Shown one piece after another: positions 22,340 through 34,308 of a DNA stretch of 64,000 bases. The stretch spans positions 73,345,358 to 73,409,357 of the forward strand of contig CAMTDV010000019.1 of assembly GCA_947069175.1 (NCBI GenBank), in the 5' to 3' direction. Numbering within the stretch: the first letter of the stretch is position 1; each line of letters starts with the position of its first letter. The notes below the pieces were generated by a model. It was not told where the DNA came from, did not search any database, and saw nothing but the letters and a program-made list of their open reading frames with translations. Position numbers and translations under genes: made by a program. The stretch is from Scalesia atractyloides. Its lineage: Eukaryota; Streptophyta; Magnoliopsida; Asterales; Asteraceae.

Positions 22340-25337
22340 TATCAATGGAATATTAGTAATGAAACATCATTACTAAACAAGTTATAAGACCAATATCTTA
22401 CTATCTTTTCCTTGCCACAAATGATTAAAGGGCCAAATTATTATTCGTCTACGTTTGATGATGCACGTGTGATGATTTATAACATAATCCGCTTAGTCGC
22501 ATATGCGTTTAAACTAGGAATCAATTCATGTGTCGGATACTATTGTTATGTTTGACACATTAAACATTTTCTTTTATTTCTAATATTTACCTTTGATTTT
22601 ATCACAATATCCTTTTAAGTATAGAATTATGTATATAACCTTTTAAGTATACAATTATGTATATAAATAAGATAAAGAATGTGTGATTGTAGCTATACTA
22701 ATATACAAGTCATCTTCATATGGGGATGGGTGTAGACATCACCCACAAACATAGTGGGTCAAGCATCACCTCATTGAGGCAGCATGAATTTAAAACTCAT
22801 CAACTTTTTCATCTTCTTCTTCATCATGAGGTTATCATTTGTTTCTTGTTTCTTTCATCTATGTAACCAATTTAATTTGTGGACTATGTTCATACTATAT
22901 TTATTACAAATATCAATATGATTATATATTTAGTTAATATACTATTGAACTTTGCTGGAAGAAAAGGTATTTCTTTTAAGGGACAGTAACCATTACACAA
23001 TTTTTGCAGGGTCATTACTCGTTATAATGTTGATGTGACGGAAAATGCCCCTTAAGAGAGATTAATCATTATAGATGGTCTTATTAGTCGGTCTAGTAAG
23101 AAAAGTTATTATGTTCAAGTAAGTTAAAGATGTTTCATCAACTTCCAAAAGTTTATGAGCGTTAAGGAGCAAGTTAACTGATGATTTCAACACTCATGAG
23201 AGCTATCTTTGATTTACTTTAAAACATGTTTTCTTCATATCTTTGTTCAATCAACAACTCTAGTTCATAGGCTTGGTAATAGACTCTTCACTGAGGTTAG
23301 CTAGATAATCCACTTGTGTTGCGCGATTATTTAATATTGATGAGCATCCATGAGTCTAGCACGTACGAATGGAGGAATTCGTTCAAGAAAACCGTGTGCA
23401 AATATTTCCAAGTTTTCTCTTCTTCTTGTTGCTCACGAATTTGTTTCGTCTTATATTTTTGACATATTTATGTATAGGCTAACAAGAAGATCAAGATTAA
23501 CGAAGGTGTGTTAAGATGATAAATACAAGTTGGGGGTTGCGTACTCGAGCATGTGTGATGGTGGATTAAAAGTAGAAACCAATAACAAATTGTTACAAGT
23601 TGAATATAATTAGGGGACCCGGGATGGTAAGTATTTTGCATGTGATGAAGGAGTTTCACTCGTGAAACTTTGCAAAACACCATTTCCACCAGATTTTTCA
23701 CCGGTGAAATTTTTTAACGCGTCAATATCATCACGCGTGAAGAAAGGAATATTGTGAGGGGATGTGAGGGTTTATTGTTGGGTGTTGTGAGTGACGGACA
23801 TTTCCACTAAAAAATGTTGTTAGTGATGGAATAATGGTTGATGACATGGCGGAACTTGATTGGAAGTTGTAGTGAGTTATGAGTGATCGGTGAGGACCAC
23901 CCATACCCCCTTAGTGGCTTAATTACCAATATAAAGTTATAGACGAGGAACTTTATAAAAAAAAAAAAGCAAAGAACAAGAATGGAGAGAAGAAAATATC
24001 ACTTATGAAAGTGCATTCATAGTATAACGTTTTCTATTCATTGGTTCATTGCTCATGCTTTAATTAGCATAATAAAAGATAACAACAAGTTGACCATGAA
24101 AATTGTTCATTAATCAAGTGGAACATTATTTATAACACTAAACACTCACTTTTGAGTCTTTGATGATGCATATTGAAGTAGAGTCTAGCTTTAAGGTATT
24201 ATATTGTTAAAAATTGTGTTTAAGAAAAAAAAAAGTGTTGAGTATAGAGGTATATACTTGATTCTCCTTCATGTTGCGGGTGTTCCACACACGTCCAAAA
24301 ATATTTTGTTTTCATGAGTGAACGTTTTTTTTTTAATAGCAAGCTAATCTATTTCTTTTATTATATATATCATTGACCACTACGAGACTTAAGCTCTTGA
24401 TCTCTCAAAGAGAGGTATCATTTAATTACACACGAGACTTTTTTTTTCAATTCATGACAGGTTTTAGCTCAACACCATATAGATTCACTTTTAATGTCAC
24501 ATGCAACAACATATGAAAATAACTCATCACTATTTTCTGGTTCTTTCCGGTTCCAAAATTCATATTTGTTCAGGAACACCCTTATAATTAATTGTATAGC
24601 TCGATAGTTAATGGCACAGCTCATTAACACGACAATGGCTCAATGCAAAGTTAAACAATTTAGTGTTCGGTTCATAAACAGGTTAACACATTAATGACAC
24701 AATTAAATGTGTCTAAATTAACCCGCATAAATCGTTTATGACATGCATAACATTTTTAACTGGTTGTGTTAAATCGGTTATCGTAGGTCGAAACAACACA
24801 ATGATATGTTATAAAAACTATGTATACTTTTATATATAAACTTATAATTAAATATGTATTGTAATCATTAACATAGCATTTCCTAAACATTTTCTTTTTC
24901 TGATGTTATTTTTATCCTTGGAACTAATTTGTAACATGCTCCGATGTGTACTTGAGCCTCTGGAGTGACCTTCATCATCAAAATTTCATAAGAAAATTCC
25001 AATCCGAGTTGGAGCGTTAACAACTTGTGTATATATAGTTTAGTATGTTTAATCAAACTGTTACAACAATGATGGTTCACAACTTCGCACCGCGATATAT
25101 CTTTTCTGGTGTTTCCTTATCTCCCCTAATGCTAGGAAACTTGTCGCTTTAAAGTGACAATGAATGAGATGTGTTGCATAGTCATTGCAATAGAGGTTCA
25201 AGATAATGGTGCACAAAACCGGTTTTTAGGCCCAAAGCTGTTCGGTTTTGGTCAAAGAAAGTCAATAATGATTTTTGCCCAAACCAGTTTGATTTGAAAT
25301 ATGGACTCGATATCCTGTGTAATCTTCTGACCTGTGT
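22340..25337. other. Long intergenic stretch, no gene seen
   Basis: AT-rich DNA with short A- and T-runs (about 23957, 24222, 24326). Frames at 23468-23701 (minus) and 24883-25080 (minus) have no domain or codon pattern that I trust. Pieces at 24560-24800 have low-complexity TTAACAC/GTTAA phrases of a decayed repeat. Confidence 0.5.
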
Positions 25338-25345
25338 AAAAATAC

Positions 25346-25518
25346 CATGGTTGTAAAAGTCCCGTCTAGACTCCGAGTACTCTCCGAATACTCGCTACAA
25401 GGTAGGCTGCCGAGACCCGAGTATTGTTCGCCTAGGCCAATTACTCCCCTAGTAATCTCCGCCTAGGCCGAGTAATCTTAAATCCGACTAGGGAGCGCCT
25501 AGCACTTTTGCAACCATG
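25346..25518. mobile_element. hAT-type MITE, exact 8-base duplication
   Basis: 173 bases. Termini CATGGTTGTAAAAGTC and CACTTTTGCAACCATG are imperfect inverted repeats. AAAAATAC is duplicated exactly on both sides (25338-25345, 25519-25526). The interior holds repeated CCGAGTA and CGCCTAGGC phrases. Confidence 0.9.
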
Positions 25519-25526
25519 AAAAATAC

Positions 25527-28018
25527 GGTTCAGTTTTGATTTGAAACAGTGGTGTGGTGTTTGTGGAAATGTAGGAACAAGTTGTTTTCAATCAGACACA
25601 AGACAAGCCGGAAAGTGTGATAGAGGAGATCGAGGTAATGGGTTTTTATGGTTGAAACGACGTTCCAAAGTGGTGGGTCTATCTTGGGAGAATCGGTGTA
25701 ATTTTGACGTATCTTGTTTGGGTGTGTGAATGTTGTTGGGGTTTTATGATTGTAAACTGATGTGATTAACAGCTTTCTTGTTAACTGTTTTATAATAAAA
25801 GTTTAGTTGGTCGTTAAAAAAAAATTCTATTTGAAACCAGTTCGTTGTCGCTGCATGCGTCATCATCTTATGACCTGTGTAAAAATACGGACTGATATCC
25901 TCAAAGAGCCGGAAAAATGTGGTATGATGTGTTAAACTGGTCCTGTTGGACCCTTCATTGATGAGTTACATGGGCCTTGCTCAATAAGTACTTAGATTCA
26001 TGTGTTAGATATTGTTGATACTTGATACTGAAGTGAGTAACATTAATACATCATTATTCCCTACACATTTCTTCTTTTCCTATACAAACTCATCCATTAA
26101 TATTGAGTAACTTCTATGATTTCTAGGAAAAGAAAACCTATAACATTAACTGCTAGATGTCTATCACCATTAACTAGTCTAACATTTATAATAAGTCATG
26201 ACACCCACCAAATACCTAACTTTTAGTCTAGATCACCATAAATAGATTAGAATTTAAAAATTTAAAGTCTTTTAACCCTGTTCTACATGGTAATGCCACA
26301 CCTTGCTTCACCACGCTCTTGAGGCGGCGTGCCATGCCCAAAAGGCTCATGTGGCACCCTCCCCTGCCCTCATTCACGCCCGGTACAGGATGATCTGAGT
26401 GAATCTAAGCCGAAGTATAATTCAGCAATAGGTTTTTGTGTTGACTAAGCATAACTTGAATTGCTTTTTGTTTATTTTACTTGTGTCTCGATTAAGGTAC
26501 AAATATTTTACCTATTTACCTTCGCGGAGCATCTAAAAGTTGTTTAATTTATATGAGTTGTTTGTCCTATGGGATATGATAGTTTTTTTAAAAATTAGTA
26601 TATGAAGTTCATCGTATGAAAATGAGATTATTTTGTTTTAAAATTTGGAATTATTTGGGGTTTAGAAATGCTTTATTTGTATGCGTAAATAGATTAGATT
26701 ATATTTGTCATGTTATACCAGTTATGAAATTTTTGTTTGATATTGCGTTCCGAGAAGACAATCATTGGTGACGAGTTTATGGCTCGTCTCAAAAATTACA
26801 ACTTTACAATCTCATGGGAAATACAAGACATGATGGTTTAAAACAAACCTATGCACCCGAATAAGAACTTAATAAATTATTTCATGTGTAGAAAAATAAG
26901 GACTAAGAAGTAAGACTATCTCTAACGGGGGTTTACCAGCGTCCCTTCTCTCTGTGGTGGCTGGTGTGCGTCCTACCTGATCCTCCTCTTCACATGTATC
27001 CATGGATGCTTATAGATTCATGGCCCTCTCCTTATTCCCTCTCTTCTCCCCTCCGACACAATTCGTCTGACCCCACCCTTCTTCATGAGGCAACGTCCAA
27101 TACAAATCCGCCAAGTGGATCTTTTGCGTTGCCCATGGGCACGGCCCTTGATGGAGATGCTCTTAAAGTAAAAAAGCAACGCCAATGATGGGGAGATACT
27201 AGACATGATGATGGTTCAAGAACCTTATTTATAAGTTCTTAGTAAATTATATCATGTATAGAAAAGCTAGTACTGGTATGAATAATGTATTTATAACACC
27301 AAATATGTTGAAAGCGGTTTCATAATGAGTGCATCGAAACCGACCGACTTCCTATCATTTTATTTTCCATTTACCATTTTTTACCTTTGGCATTTACCTT
27401 TTCTTATTATTTTGATGGTCGACGTCGAGCTATGATATGCAAATAACAAACCACATTTGGATTTAATTTTATTTATATTACAAATATATTTATCGGTTGT
27501 CATGGTGTAGATACGTACCAAATTCCAACTACATCCCAACACAATGCGCAGATGACTAAGACCCTAGTATAAAATAAACTAAACAAATAAATATCTAAAA
27601 AATAAATCTTCTTAAGTTAATAATTTATTAAAATTTACTCCACCATAAGATTTTAGATACGTTTACTTTAAAATATAGTGTTATAATTCTTAAATATATA
27701 TTATTTGTTATTTATAATTGCTTAAGTCTTTATTATTTTTGTTTGACCAATGGATGATTATATCCTGTATACAAAATCTTCAAATAAACTAATGATTTTA
27801 ACAAGTTTACTTATTCAAGCTAAGTAAGTATATTTAATAAACACATTAAATATACATGTCTGTGTATATATGTCTTACATTAAGATACGATGTATGACAT
27901 TAATACATATAAATGAGATTTCCTAAACAAGTATATCTTTTTATTCAGTACGTTTGTTAAGCATTATGTGCTTTAGGTGTTAATAAAAAATATATTAAAT
28001 TCGATAATCCGCACTATG
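25527..28018. other. Intergenic, no gene seen
   Basis: No supported coding frame. GACCTGTGTAAAAATACGG at 25869-25887 repeats the flank of the preceding MITE, so this is a duplicated older repeat. At 26911-27172 a MITE-like block runs from GACTATCTCTAACGGGG to CCTTGATGGAGATGCTC; termini agree in part, flanking bases do not. Confidence 0.45.
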
Positions 28019-28027
28019 TGTATATAT
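28019..28027 (+). promoter_or_regulatory. TATA box of the defensin-like gene
   Basis: TGTATATATG lies about 55 bases before the ATG at 28081, a short but acceptable distance for a plant gene of this size. Confidence 0.5.
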
Positions 28028-28080
28028 GCATCCATCCCAATTCTTGTTTTCGATAGAAAAATCATTCAAAGAGTCAAACC

Positions 28081-28396
28081 ATGAAGAACATTTCGATTTT
28101 GTTTTTCTTTCTACTAGCAAACATAATCGCTTCTGCGCATGGTAAGTTTTTATTTTCATTGTATTTATATTACAATCTGTTATTTCCAAAAACAAAAAAT
28201 TATTTAAAATGTTGCATGCATGCCTACAGGAAGTGAATTACCAAGTGAAGTAAACCCCATTTGCACCAAAAGATATAGATTTATTTGTATTACCTTCTTG
28301 TGTAATTTAAAGTGTGAACAAGAGTGGGATCCAATTTCTACTGGAAAGTGCACGAGGTTCTTGGTTTGTGAATGTTCTAAACCATGTTTGAAATGA
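28081..28396 (+). CDS. Defensin-like cysteine-rich secreted peptide, two exons
   Basis: Exon 1 is 28081-28141, the intron (GT..AG, 88 bases, phase 1) 28142-28229, exon 2 28230-28396. The product has 75 residues: a hydrophobic signal peptide of about 20 (core ILFFFLLANIIASA), then a mature part with eight cysteines at 32, 40, 45, 49, 61, 67, 69 and 73. The spacing C-x7-C-x4-C-x3-C-x11-C-x5-C-x-C-x3-C has the CxxxC and CxC pairs of the cysteine-stabilised alpha-beta (defensin) fold, and GKC stands where a gamma-core would be. A phase-1 intron just after the signal peptide is the usual layout of plant defensin-like genes. Such peptides are secreted and act in defence or cell signalling; which applies here cannot be read from sequence. 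No stop or shift breaks it. Confidence 0.87.
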
Positions 28397-28425
28397 AAAT
28401 GTATAATGTAATTTATATAATTAAT

Positions 28426-28431
28426 AATAAA
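28426..28431 (+). terminator. Poly(A) signal of the defensin-like gene
   Basis: AATAAA lies 30 bases after the stop codon, with a second AATAAA a few bases on. Confidence 0.55.
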
Positions 28432-28574
28432 GTATTAAATAAATATGGTTTGAATTTTAAATTTCTTGAATATGTTTTCTTAACTTGTCGTTGCTAGATA
28501 AATTGTATAAATGATGTTAAACTTGGACGTCGGAATATAATTTTGACATATCAATGAAAACGAGACTTGCAATG

Positions 28575-28720
28575 CAGGGGCGTAGGATAGTTGAGGCAGG
28601 AGGGGGCGGGCGACCCCCCGAATTTTCGCTCAGTAGTGGAGGATATGTAGTTTTCGTTTAGAAATTTTTGGGTATATACGTTTCCGACCCCCTGGTCGGA
28701 AATCTCAAGCTTCACCACTG
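28575..28720. mobile_element. hAT-type MITE, exact 8-base duplication
   Basis: 146 bases, starting CAGGGGCGTAGG and ending CTTCACCACTG, with TTGCAATG duplicated exactly (28567-28574, 28721-28728). Contains TCAGTAGTGGA and GGTCGGAAATCTCAAGCTTC, both shared with the element at 35330-35496. It sits 180 bases behind the defensin-like gene. Confidence 0.93.
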
Positions 28721-28728
28721 TTGCAATG

Positions 28729-30125
28729 TATAATGAATAAGGGGATGGGTCATAAGCCGATGTGCTATCGAGTAGCCCCTACTTGATCAGCAACACCGGC
28801 GTCAATCACTCGGGTAGAGGTTATCGGGTAGGGTGTTGATGAGATAGTGGTAACCGCTAAAGTTTGAATGATGGTGTGTCATTCAACGGTCATTTGACCG
28901 TTTAGATTTATAAAAAAAAATCAATCAACAAAAATCACTTTGCACCATTTTACAATCTCTATTTAAACCATTCCATCATATCTTTTTTACAACAATTTCA
29001 CCTTCTCCATTTCAAACAATTTCACGACATTTGAACTTCATGGGGGTGGTTATCCGTTTCCGACTGAACCTGCGGGACCTTCATATCGTTGACGATCTCT
29101 TCTCCGTGCAAACCCTCCACCTTCAACGATATTCCCTTCACCGTCTAAACCCTCAACCTTCAAAACCTTCACCTCCAAAACCCTCCATTTTTTATATCTA
29201 CCGTCCACAACATCCATAGATTCGACTTTAGCGATTCAATATTGCTCACCTCTATACACTGCAAATCACGTAATATAGCAATTTTTTAATTAAAAAACCT
29301 ATAGCTATACTATGCTCAAATTAAAGAGAAAAAATGTTTGTTTTTTTGGTGTGATTTAAATAAAATATTAGCGTACGAAAAGTTATGTTTATTATAAATT
29401 GTGAGGGTATTTAGTTTTTATGAGTATAAAGTGTAATTACTAATTAATTAACCGTAATTTAGTTAAAGATGAGAGGGGGTCTCATTATTGACCATCGGAT
29501 GTTGTTGGTTATTTGGGATTTTTGGTTTAGATTCAGTTTTGATTTTGAACTTTGAACGAGACCTTTTGAGAATTTTCGTTATCAGTTTTGTTTGGTTTCA
29601 CTTTTCTGGTTTGTTCAAGTCTTTGTTTAAAGGGTCGGTGAAGATGCAACGGTAATTTTATACAAGATCTTTATGGTTTTACGGCTTTTTTTGTGATGGT
29701 TGTTTACTAGGTCGATGAAGATGACTTAAGGCAAGGCTCATCGAAGACCAATAGTTATGATGTTGCTTTGGATTTGGCTTTGTAATTTTGATTGCAGCCG
29801 TTATAACTTATGAGCTTTGTTTTATGGTTGTTTTGATGTTGGTTATGGTTGTTCGGGTATGCAATGTTATTTGCATGCTGTAATTTGGTCCCAATTTGTT
29901 GTTGGTGGATGACGTACAACTTGATTAGCCTAACTAATATTGTAGCGACATTGCTGAATTGCAGACCGTTTGGCTCGATAAACTGAATTATTGGTCCTCC
30001 AAGAGCCATTATTGTGATGGTTCTTAGGATTTGGCTTGGTATTCTATGTTGCGGCCATCCTAAGCCTCTAAGCTTCTATCTTTTGATGTTTTGTTGACGT
30101 TATGGTTGTTTGGGCATGCAATGTC
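28729..30125. other. Intergenic, no gene seen
   Basis: Frames such as 29031-29219 are proline-rich and unconvincing. Two diverged copies of a ~110-base block, each ending GGTTGTT(C/T)GGG(T/C)ATGCAATGT, lie at about 29759-29870 and 30013-30124. Confidence 0.45.
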
Positions 30126-30295
30126 AGGGTTTTTTTTTACATATTTCTCCTTCTTAAGAGGGCTTATAACATATTTTCCTAATTATAAAATTCAATTACA
30201 CATTTCCCCTTCCTAAACCATATATATTACATATTTCCTTTTTTCATTAAAACTACTCTTGTTGAATTACTATTATACCCTTAATGAACTTATTA

Positions 30296-30513
30296 TTATT
30301 ATTTTTTTTGAACGGCAAATTTGGATCACCGACGGACCAATAGAGTGGAACCACCCGATCATATACATCTCCACTAGGAAATAATGCATATACACCAACT
30401 GAGGAGGAAACTCAATAAATCTAGGAAAACCCCCTTGTGGAAATCGAACCAGAACCCAATGGTCTCTAAGCCTTATCTCACCCCAGGATGCCATTAGGCT
30501 ATAATTCCATGGG
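30296..30513 (-). mobile_element. tRNA-headed SINE, exact 18-base duplication
   Basis: CCCTTAATGAACTTATTA occurs exactly at 30278-30295 and 30514-30531. Read on the minus strand, the element begins CCATGGAATTATAGCCTAATGG (box-A-like), has box-B-like GGTTCGATTTCC, and ends GCCGTTC plus an A-rich tail. The perfect long duplication shows LINE-type target-primed insertion and a fairly recent date. Tail shared with the SINE at 17341. Confidence 0.95.
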
Positions 30514-30972
30514 CCCTTAATGAACTTATTAAATGAATATTTACATATTTACCCTTTCTAATACATCCATTACATATTTCCTCAATTCTTCTAGTATTTC
30601 GAGTTTTTTTTCCAAAATGGGTGATATTTCCTAATCAATAAATACAACCAAAAGAATAATCTAACTTAATAAGAAGCATAGAAAAAAGCTAATCATACAT
30701 TAAAACTTGACGCTCTCTATATCAAATAGAATCAAAAATAAAAATGCTAAATAAAGCTGACTGTCGCTCTTAATATCATATACCAACTGAACAAACTCTT
30801 CTAATGGAGATTTTGTGAGCAATAGATATGTTTAGTGACTACCACATGCTCCAAAAAAATTTTAATTGAACCTGCATTTAGTTTTTACAACATGAATGAA
30901 TTCAATAAATACATATGAAGTTTCATTTGTCACACCAAAGTGTCCCCTAATCATACAAAAACGCCGCTATTA

Positions 30973-31394
30973 CTTGGTTTTAAAATGCGCGCATAATATG
31001 CGTGATGCGCCCGATGCGCTGATGAGAGCGCAACGCAACAGCTGATGCGATGCGTTTACGTGATGCGAGAATATTGCGCATTTCGCATAATGCACTCTGA
31101 CGCATGCAACGTTGTTTCTTATGCTTTTTTCTAGATTTTATGAACCGTGTTCGGTTTTTTCCATAATTAACATCTTAAGTATGCTTGATTTGAACCAAAA
31201 AGCACAACTCTTATCTTCTAATTACGTCATTTGTTTAAGTATGTTTTTATAAGTTTTTATGTATAAATAATTTTTAAATATTTTTTTTATAAAGAACGCA
31301 TCGATTCGTGATGCGCTCGCATCAAACATCACGCATCGCGCATCAGATTTTTGGACTAAACGCATCGGAGCGCATCACGCAATTTAAAACCAAG
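30973..31394. mobile_element. Foldback-like MITE rich in GATGCG, exact 8-base duplication
   Basis: 422 bases. Left end CTTGGTTTTAAAATGCG, right end CGCAATTTAAAACCAAG, with CGCTATTA duplicated exactly (30965-30972, 31395-31402). Sub-terminal parts are packed with GATGCG/CGCATC in both directions, so the ends could fold into a large, CpG-rich hairpin. The 8-base duplication suggests hAT-type insertion. Confidence 0.92.
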
Positions 31395-32176
31395 CGCTAT
31401 TATAACCACAACTTTAAAAACTAAAAAACATATAAAATGTTAATTTTAGGGTTCAAAGATATCTAAACTCAAAGAGTTACCTTCCTTCTTCAGTTAGTTC
31501 TTGAAAGGGCATGAGTAGCTGAACTTTTCAACAAATAGCACACTTTGCCTCCATTTTAAAGGATTAAAAAGGAACTCCCAAACAAAGCCACATAAAAATT
31601 AGCAAAACAAGTGCTAATACCATATAGATTCAGACTTAAATACCATAAACGAACAAGAATCAAACAATAAAATCGAACAACCAAATCATGAACGAACGCT
31701 TGAATGGTGGGATTTTGGATGGAACAACAATAATCATAAACAAATAGAAGAGGCTAACAACAACAATTTAACTACAAAATAAAACTCTAAATCTAACGGC
31801 GGATAGAATAACGGCAAAATGGAACCTTGAATCGCAACAAGAATTGGAAGAAAACCAAAAAAACGAACATTGAATCGTTGGACTAGGTTTTTGCCGGCGA
31901 ACCAGAGTTGTGCCGAACCAGGTTGTTGTCGTCAAACGAGAATGCGTCGTGCCAAGTGGAGTGTGTCGAAGGGGAAGAAAGGTTGTGTCATTTGCTAAGG
32001 GGAAGGGGAAACATTGTTGTGTCGTATGATTTTCATGAAGGGATTACAAAAAGGGAAGGGTATTTAGGTAAATTCATAAGAAAAGGGGAACATGTAATTA
32101 CTTTTGTGTATTGGGTAAATATGTAACAATGGGTCTTAGCAAGGAGATATATGTAAAAAATTAAAAGAAAAACCCT

Positions 32177-33391
32177 TTATATACTATGACTTCGTAGAAA
32201 TGGTTTGCCTTAAACTCTTGCGCATGTGTGCTAGCCACCTCGATTTTGAACAATCCTGATTTTCAGAATAGTTTCATGTTTCTATTTTATTTATATATTA
32301 TCAATTTGCAACATGCTTTATTGTTTTCTTATGTATACATTGCCTGTACCTTGGCTTTGCTATTTGTTTTATCTGTGGGTATTTAAAAGTGTGCTTTGTT
32401 GGGGTTTGGATTCATTTTACAACTTTCAGCTTGTATGGTTTGTTGGGGTTTGGTTTCATTTTGCAACTTGCAGCTTGTGTGCTTTGTTGTTTGTTGGCAT
32501 CATTTTGAATTCTTATAAGTGTCGATTAGATAATCGATGAAGGTGGCTTTATTTCATCTGAGATTTTGTATACTAAATTGCTATAATAGCTATGATAGTG
32601 CTAGACATTTGGCGGGGTGATATTTCTTACAGCCGTGTTTTGTTACCGGGCATTGATTGTTGCATATTGATAGTATATAAATATGTATATTTGACTACTT
32701 GGTGATTGTAGCATGACGTGTTGATTGGCTATGATGTTAGAAGTATGGTCTTATAAAACTGTGACCCGGTTAAGATAAACTTTTTGAGCCTGTTAAATAA
32801 ACATTTTTAACGTGTCGCATGCATTTCATTATAGACAATTACTTTAATTCTCTTTTAACTTGTTTTATTGCTTGTATTTAGTGGATATAATCAGGTTAAA
32901 CGAAATATTAGTGATGACGAATTAGATATTTACATCAAAAAGGCATTACCCTAAAATGATGTACATGAGCCTTTAAACCTACAAAAGGATAATCATTTAC
33001 TTTTCAATCTTTGGAAAAATAAAATTAAAATTATAGGCTAACTAGTTTCTAAATTGATAGGTTAAAAAATGTCGAACTCCACTGACGAGATAGACATTTT
33101 GAGTGCCTTACACGTTTACTTGAAGATGTGATTGAGTCCGATCGTAGAATATCCGAGAAGTGATAAGAAAGTTGAGCTGCAAGTTGTCATTAACTGCTTT
33201 ATGCGCGTCATGTTGAGCCTAAAAATGTTAAAAAGAACTAATATGTGTAGTTGTTTTAATAGTTTTTACATTGGTTGTAAATTTTGTAATATTTTTAGTA
33301 ACAATCAATGTTATGATGTGGATTGTATTTGATTATAGTAAGCTTAATATGTCAACAAATTAACGTGTATGATTGCAGGCCTGCCACAATG
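32177..33391. other. Intergenic, no gene seen
   Basis: The frame at 32313-32540 is T-rich and contains two imperfect copies of GGGGTTTGG(A/T)TTCATTTT; I do not regard it as coding. The rest is AT-rich without features. Confidence 0.45.
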
Positions 33392-33529
33392 CAGTGGGGC
33401 TTAAACCTAGTTTTAACAATGTATATAACATGTAATAGTGCATCCAAGTTTTTCAAAATCCAGTGGGGCTTAAACCTAGTTTTAACAATGTATATAACAT
33501 GTAATAGTGCATGGAAGTTTTTCAAAATC
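33392..33529. repeat. 69-base tandem duplication
   Basis: Units at 33392-33460 and 33461-33529, each starting CAGTGGGGCTTAAACC, differ at only a few bases (CATCCAAG against CATGGAAG). They produce twin phrases in overlapping frames on both strands. Confidence 0.9.
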
Positions 33530-33809
33530 CGATGTAATGCATGATTGTGCAATTATAAGGGTGTATTCAAACCATTACAATGGTACGTCTAAAACCTTTT
33601 AATTTAATAGGTGTGCATGCACTTGCCCTAATGTACATGTGGTGCATCTTGGATATTTCATATGCATCACACGTAGAAATCATTTGTACAAAAGTCGCCT
33701 TATATATGTGGGTGAATGGGTTAAAATGAGAACCGTTGTTAATATCTGATAATATTCTATTTGTCAATGAATGAATACATGACTTTACTAATTAATATTA
33801 ATAATTAAT

Positions 33810-34023
33810 ATATAGTCTAATATAATATTTAATAATTTTATAAATAATATTTAGAAGTAGATATGTGTATTTATTTAATAATTTTATAAATAATATTTAG
33901 AAGTAGATATGTGTATTTATAGTTCATACTATTTGAATTTAAAATTATGGATTCAAACATTAGAAGTAGATATGTGTATTTATAGTTCATACTATTTGAA
34001 TTTAAAAATTATGGATTCAAACA
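33810..34023. repeat. Two overlapping tandem duplications
   Basis: A ~46-base unit ending TAGATATGTGTATTTA occurs twice, then a ~62-base unit that begins with the same AGAAGTAGATATGTGTATTT and runs to GGATTCAAACAT occurs twice. The shared segment shows stepwise duplication. Confidence 0.85.
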
Positions 34024-34192
34024 TTTTGAATTAATTCTCCAACCACTTGCCTAAAATAATTTTGAATTTGGAAAAAGAAAAATCAACTTGCTATAATGCT
34101 ATCTTCCCTTTCAACCGTTAAAGTGAAGACTTTTACCTTTTCAAACTTAGGCCGTCAATTATAAATGGAAATTTTTATTAAAATTTGTTAAC

Positions 34193-34308
34193 AAGGGACT
34201 TTTTTTGCCCAACCGTAGTAAAGCCTTATATGGCGTCATATACCATCATCCAGCCTTATAGCGCCGGGTATGCCACCCCCGGGCGCTATAGGTAAAAAAA
34301 ATTCCCTT
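34193..34308. mobile_element. Short inverted-repeat element, likely MITE
   Basis: AAGGGACTTTTTTTGCC at the left and GGTAAAAAAAATTCCCTT at the right are inverted. Inside, TATAGCGCC..GGGCGCTATA forms another inverted pair. No clear flanking duplication. Confidence 0.5.

Larger units (their letters stand above)
30126..32176. mobile_element. Non-autonomous DNA element with decayed inverted ends
   Basis: The left end AGGGTTTTTTTTTACATATT and the reverse complement of the right end (AGGGTTTTTC..TTTTTTACATATATCTCCTT) agree apart from a short gap. Further inside, both arms repeat TTACATATTT(A/C)CC phrases. No transposase is seen. Two younger elements sit inside it (30296-30513 and 30973-31394). No flanking duplication was found, so class and edges are tentative. 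Confidence 0.5.

Noticed and set aside
24883..25080. 65-codon minus-strand frame as a gene
   Set aside because: No motif, no promoter and no splice context; cannot be supported.
28735..29500. PIF/Harbinger element starting TAAGGGGATGG
   Set aside because: No matching right terminus with TAA could be found.
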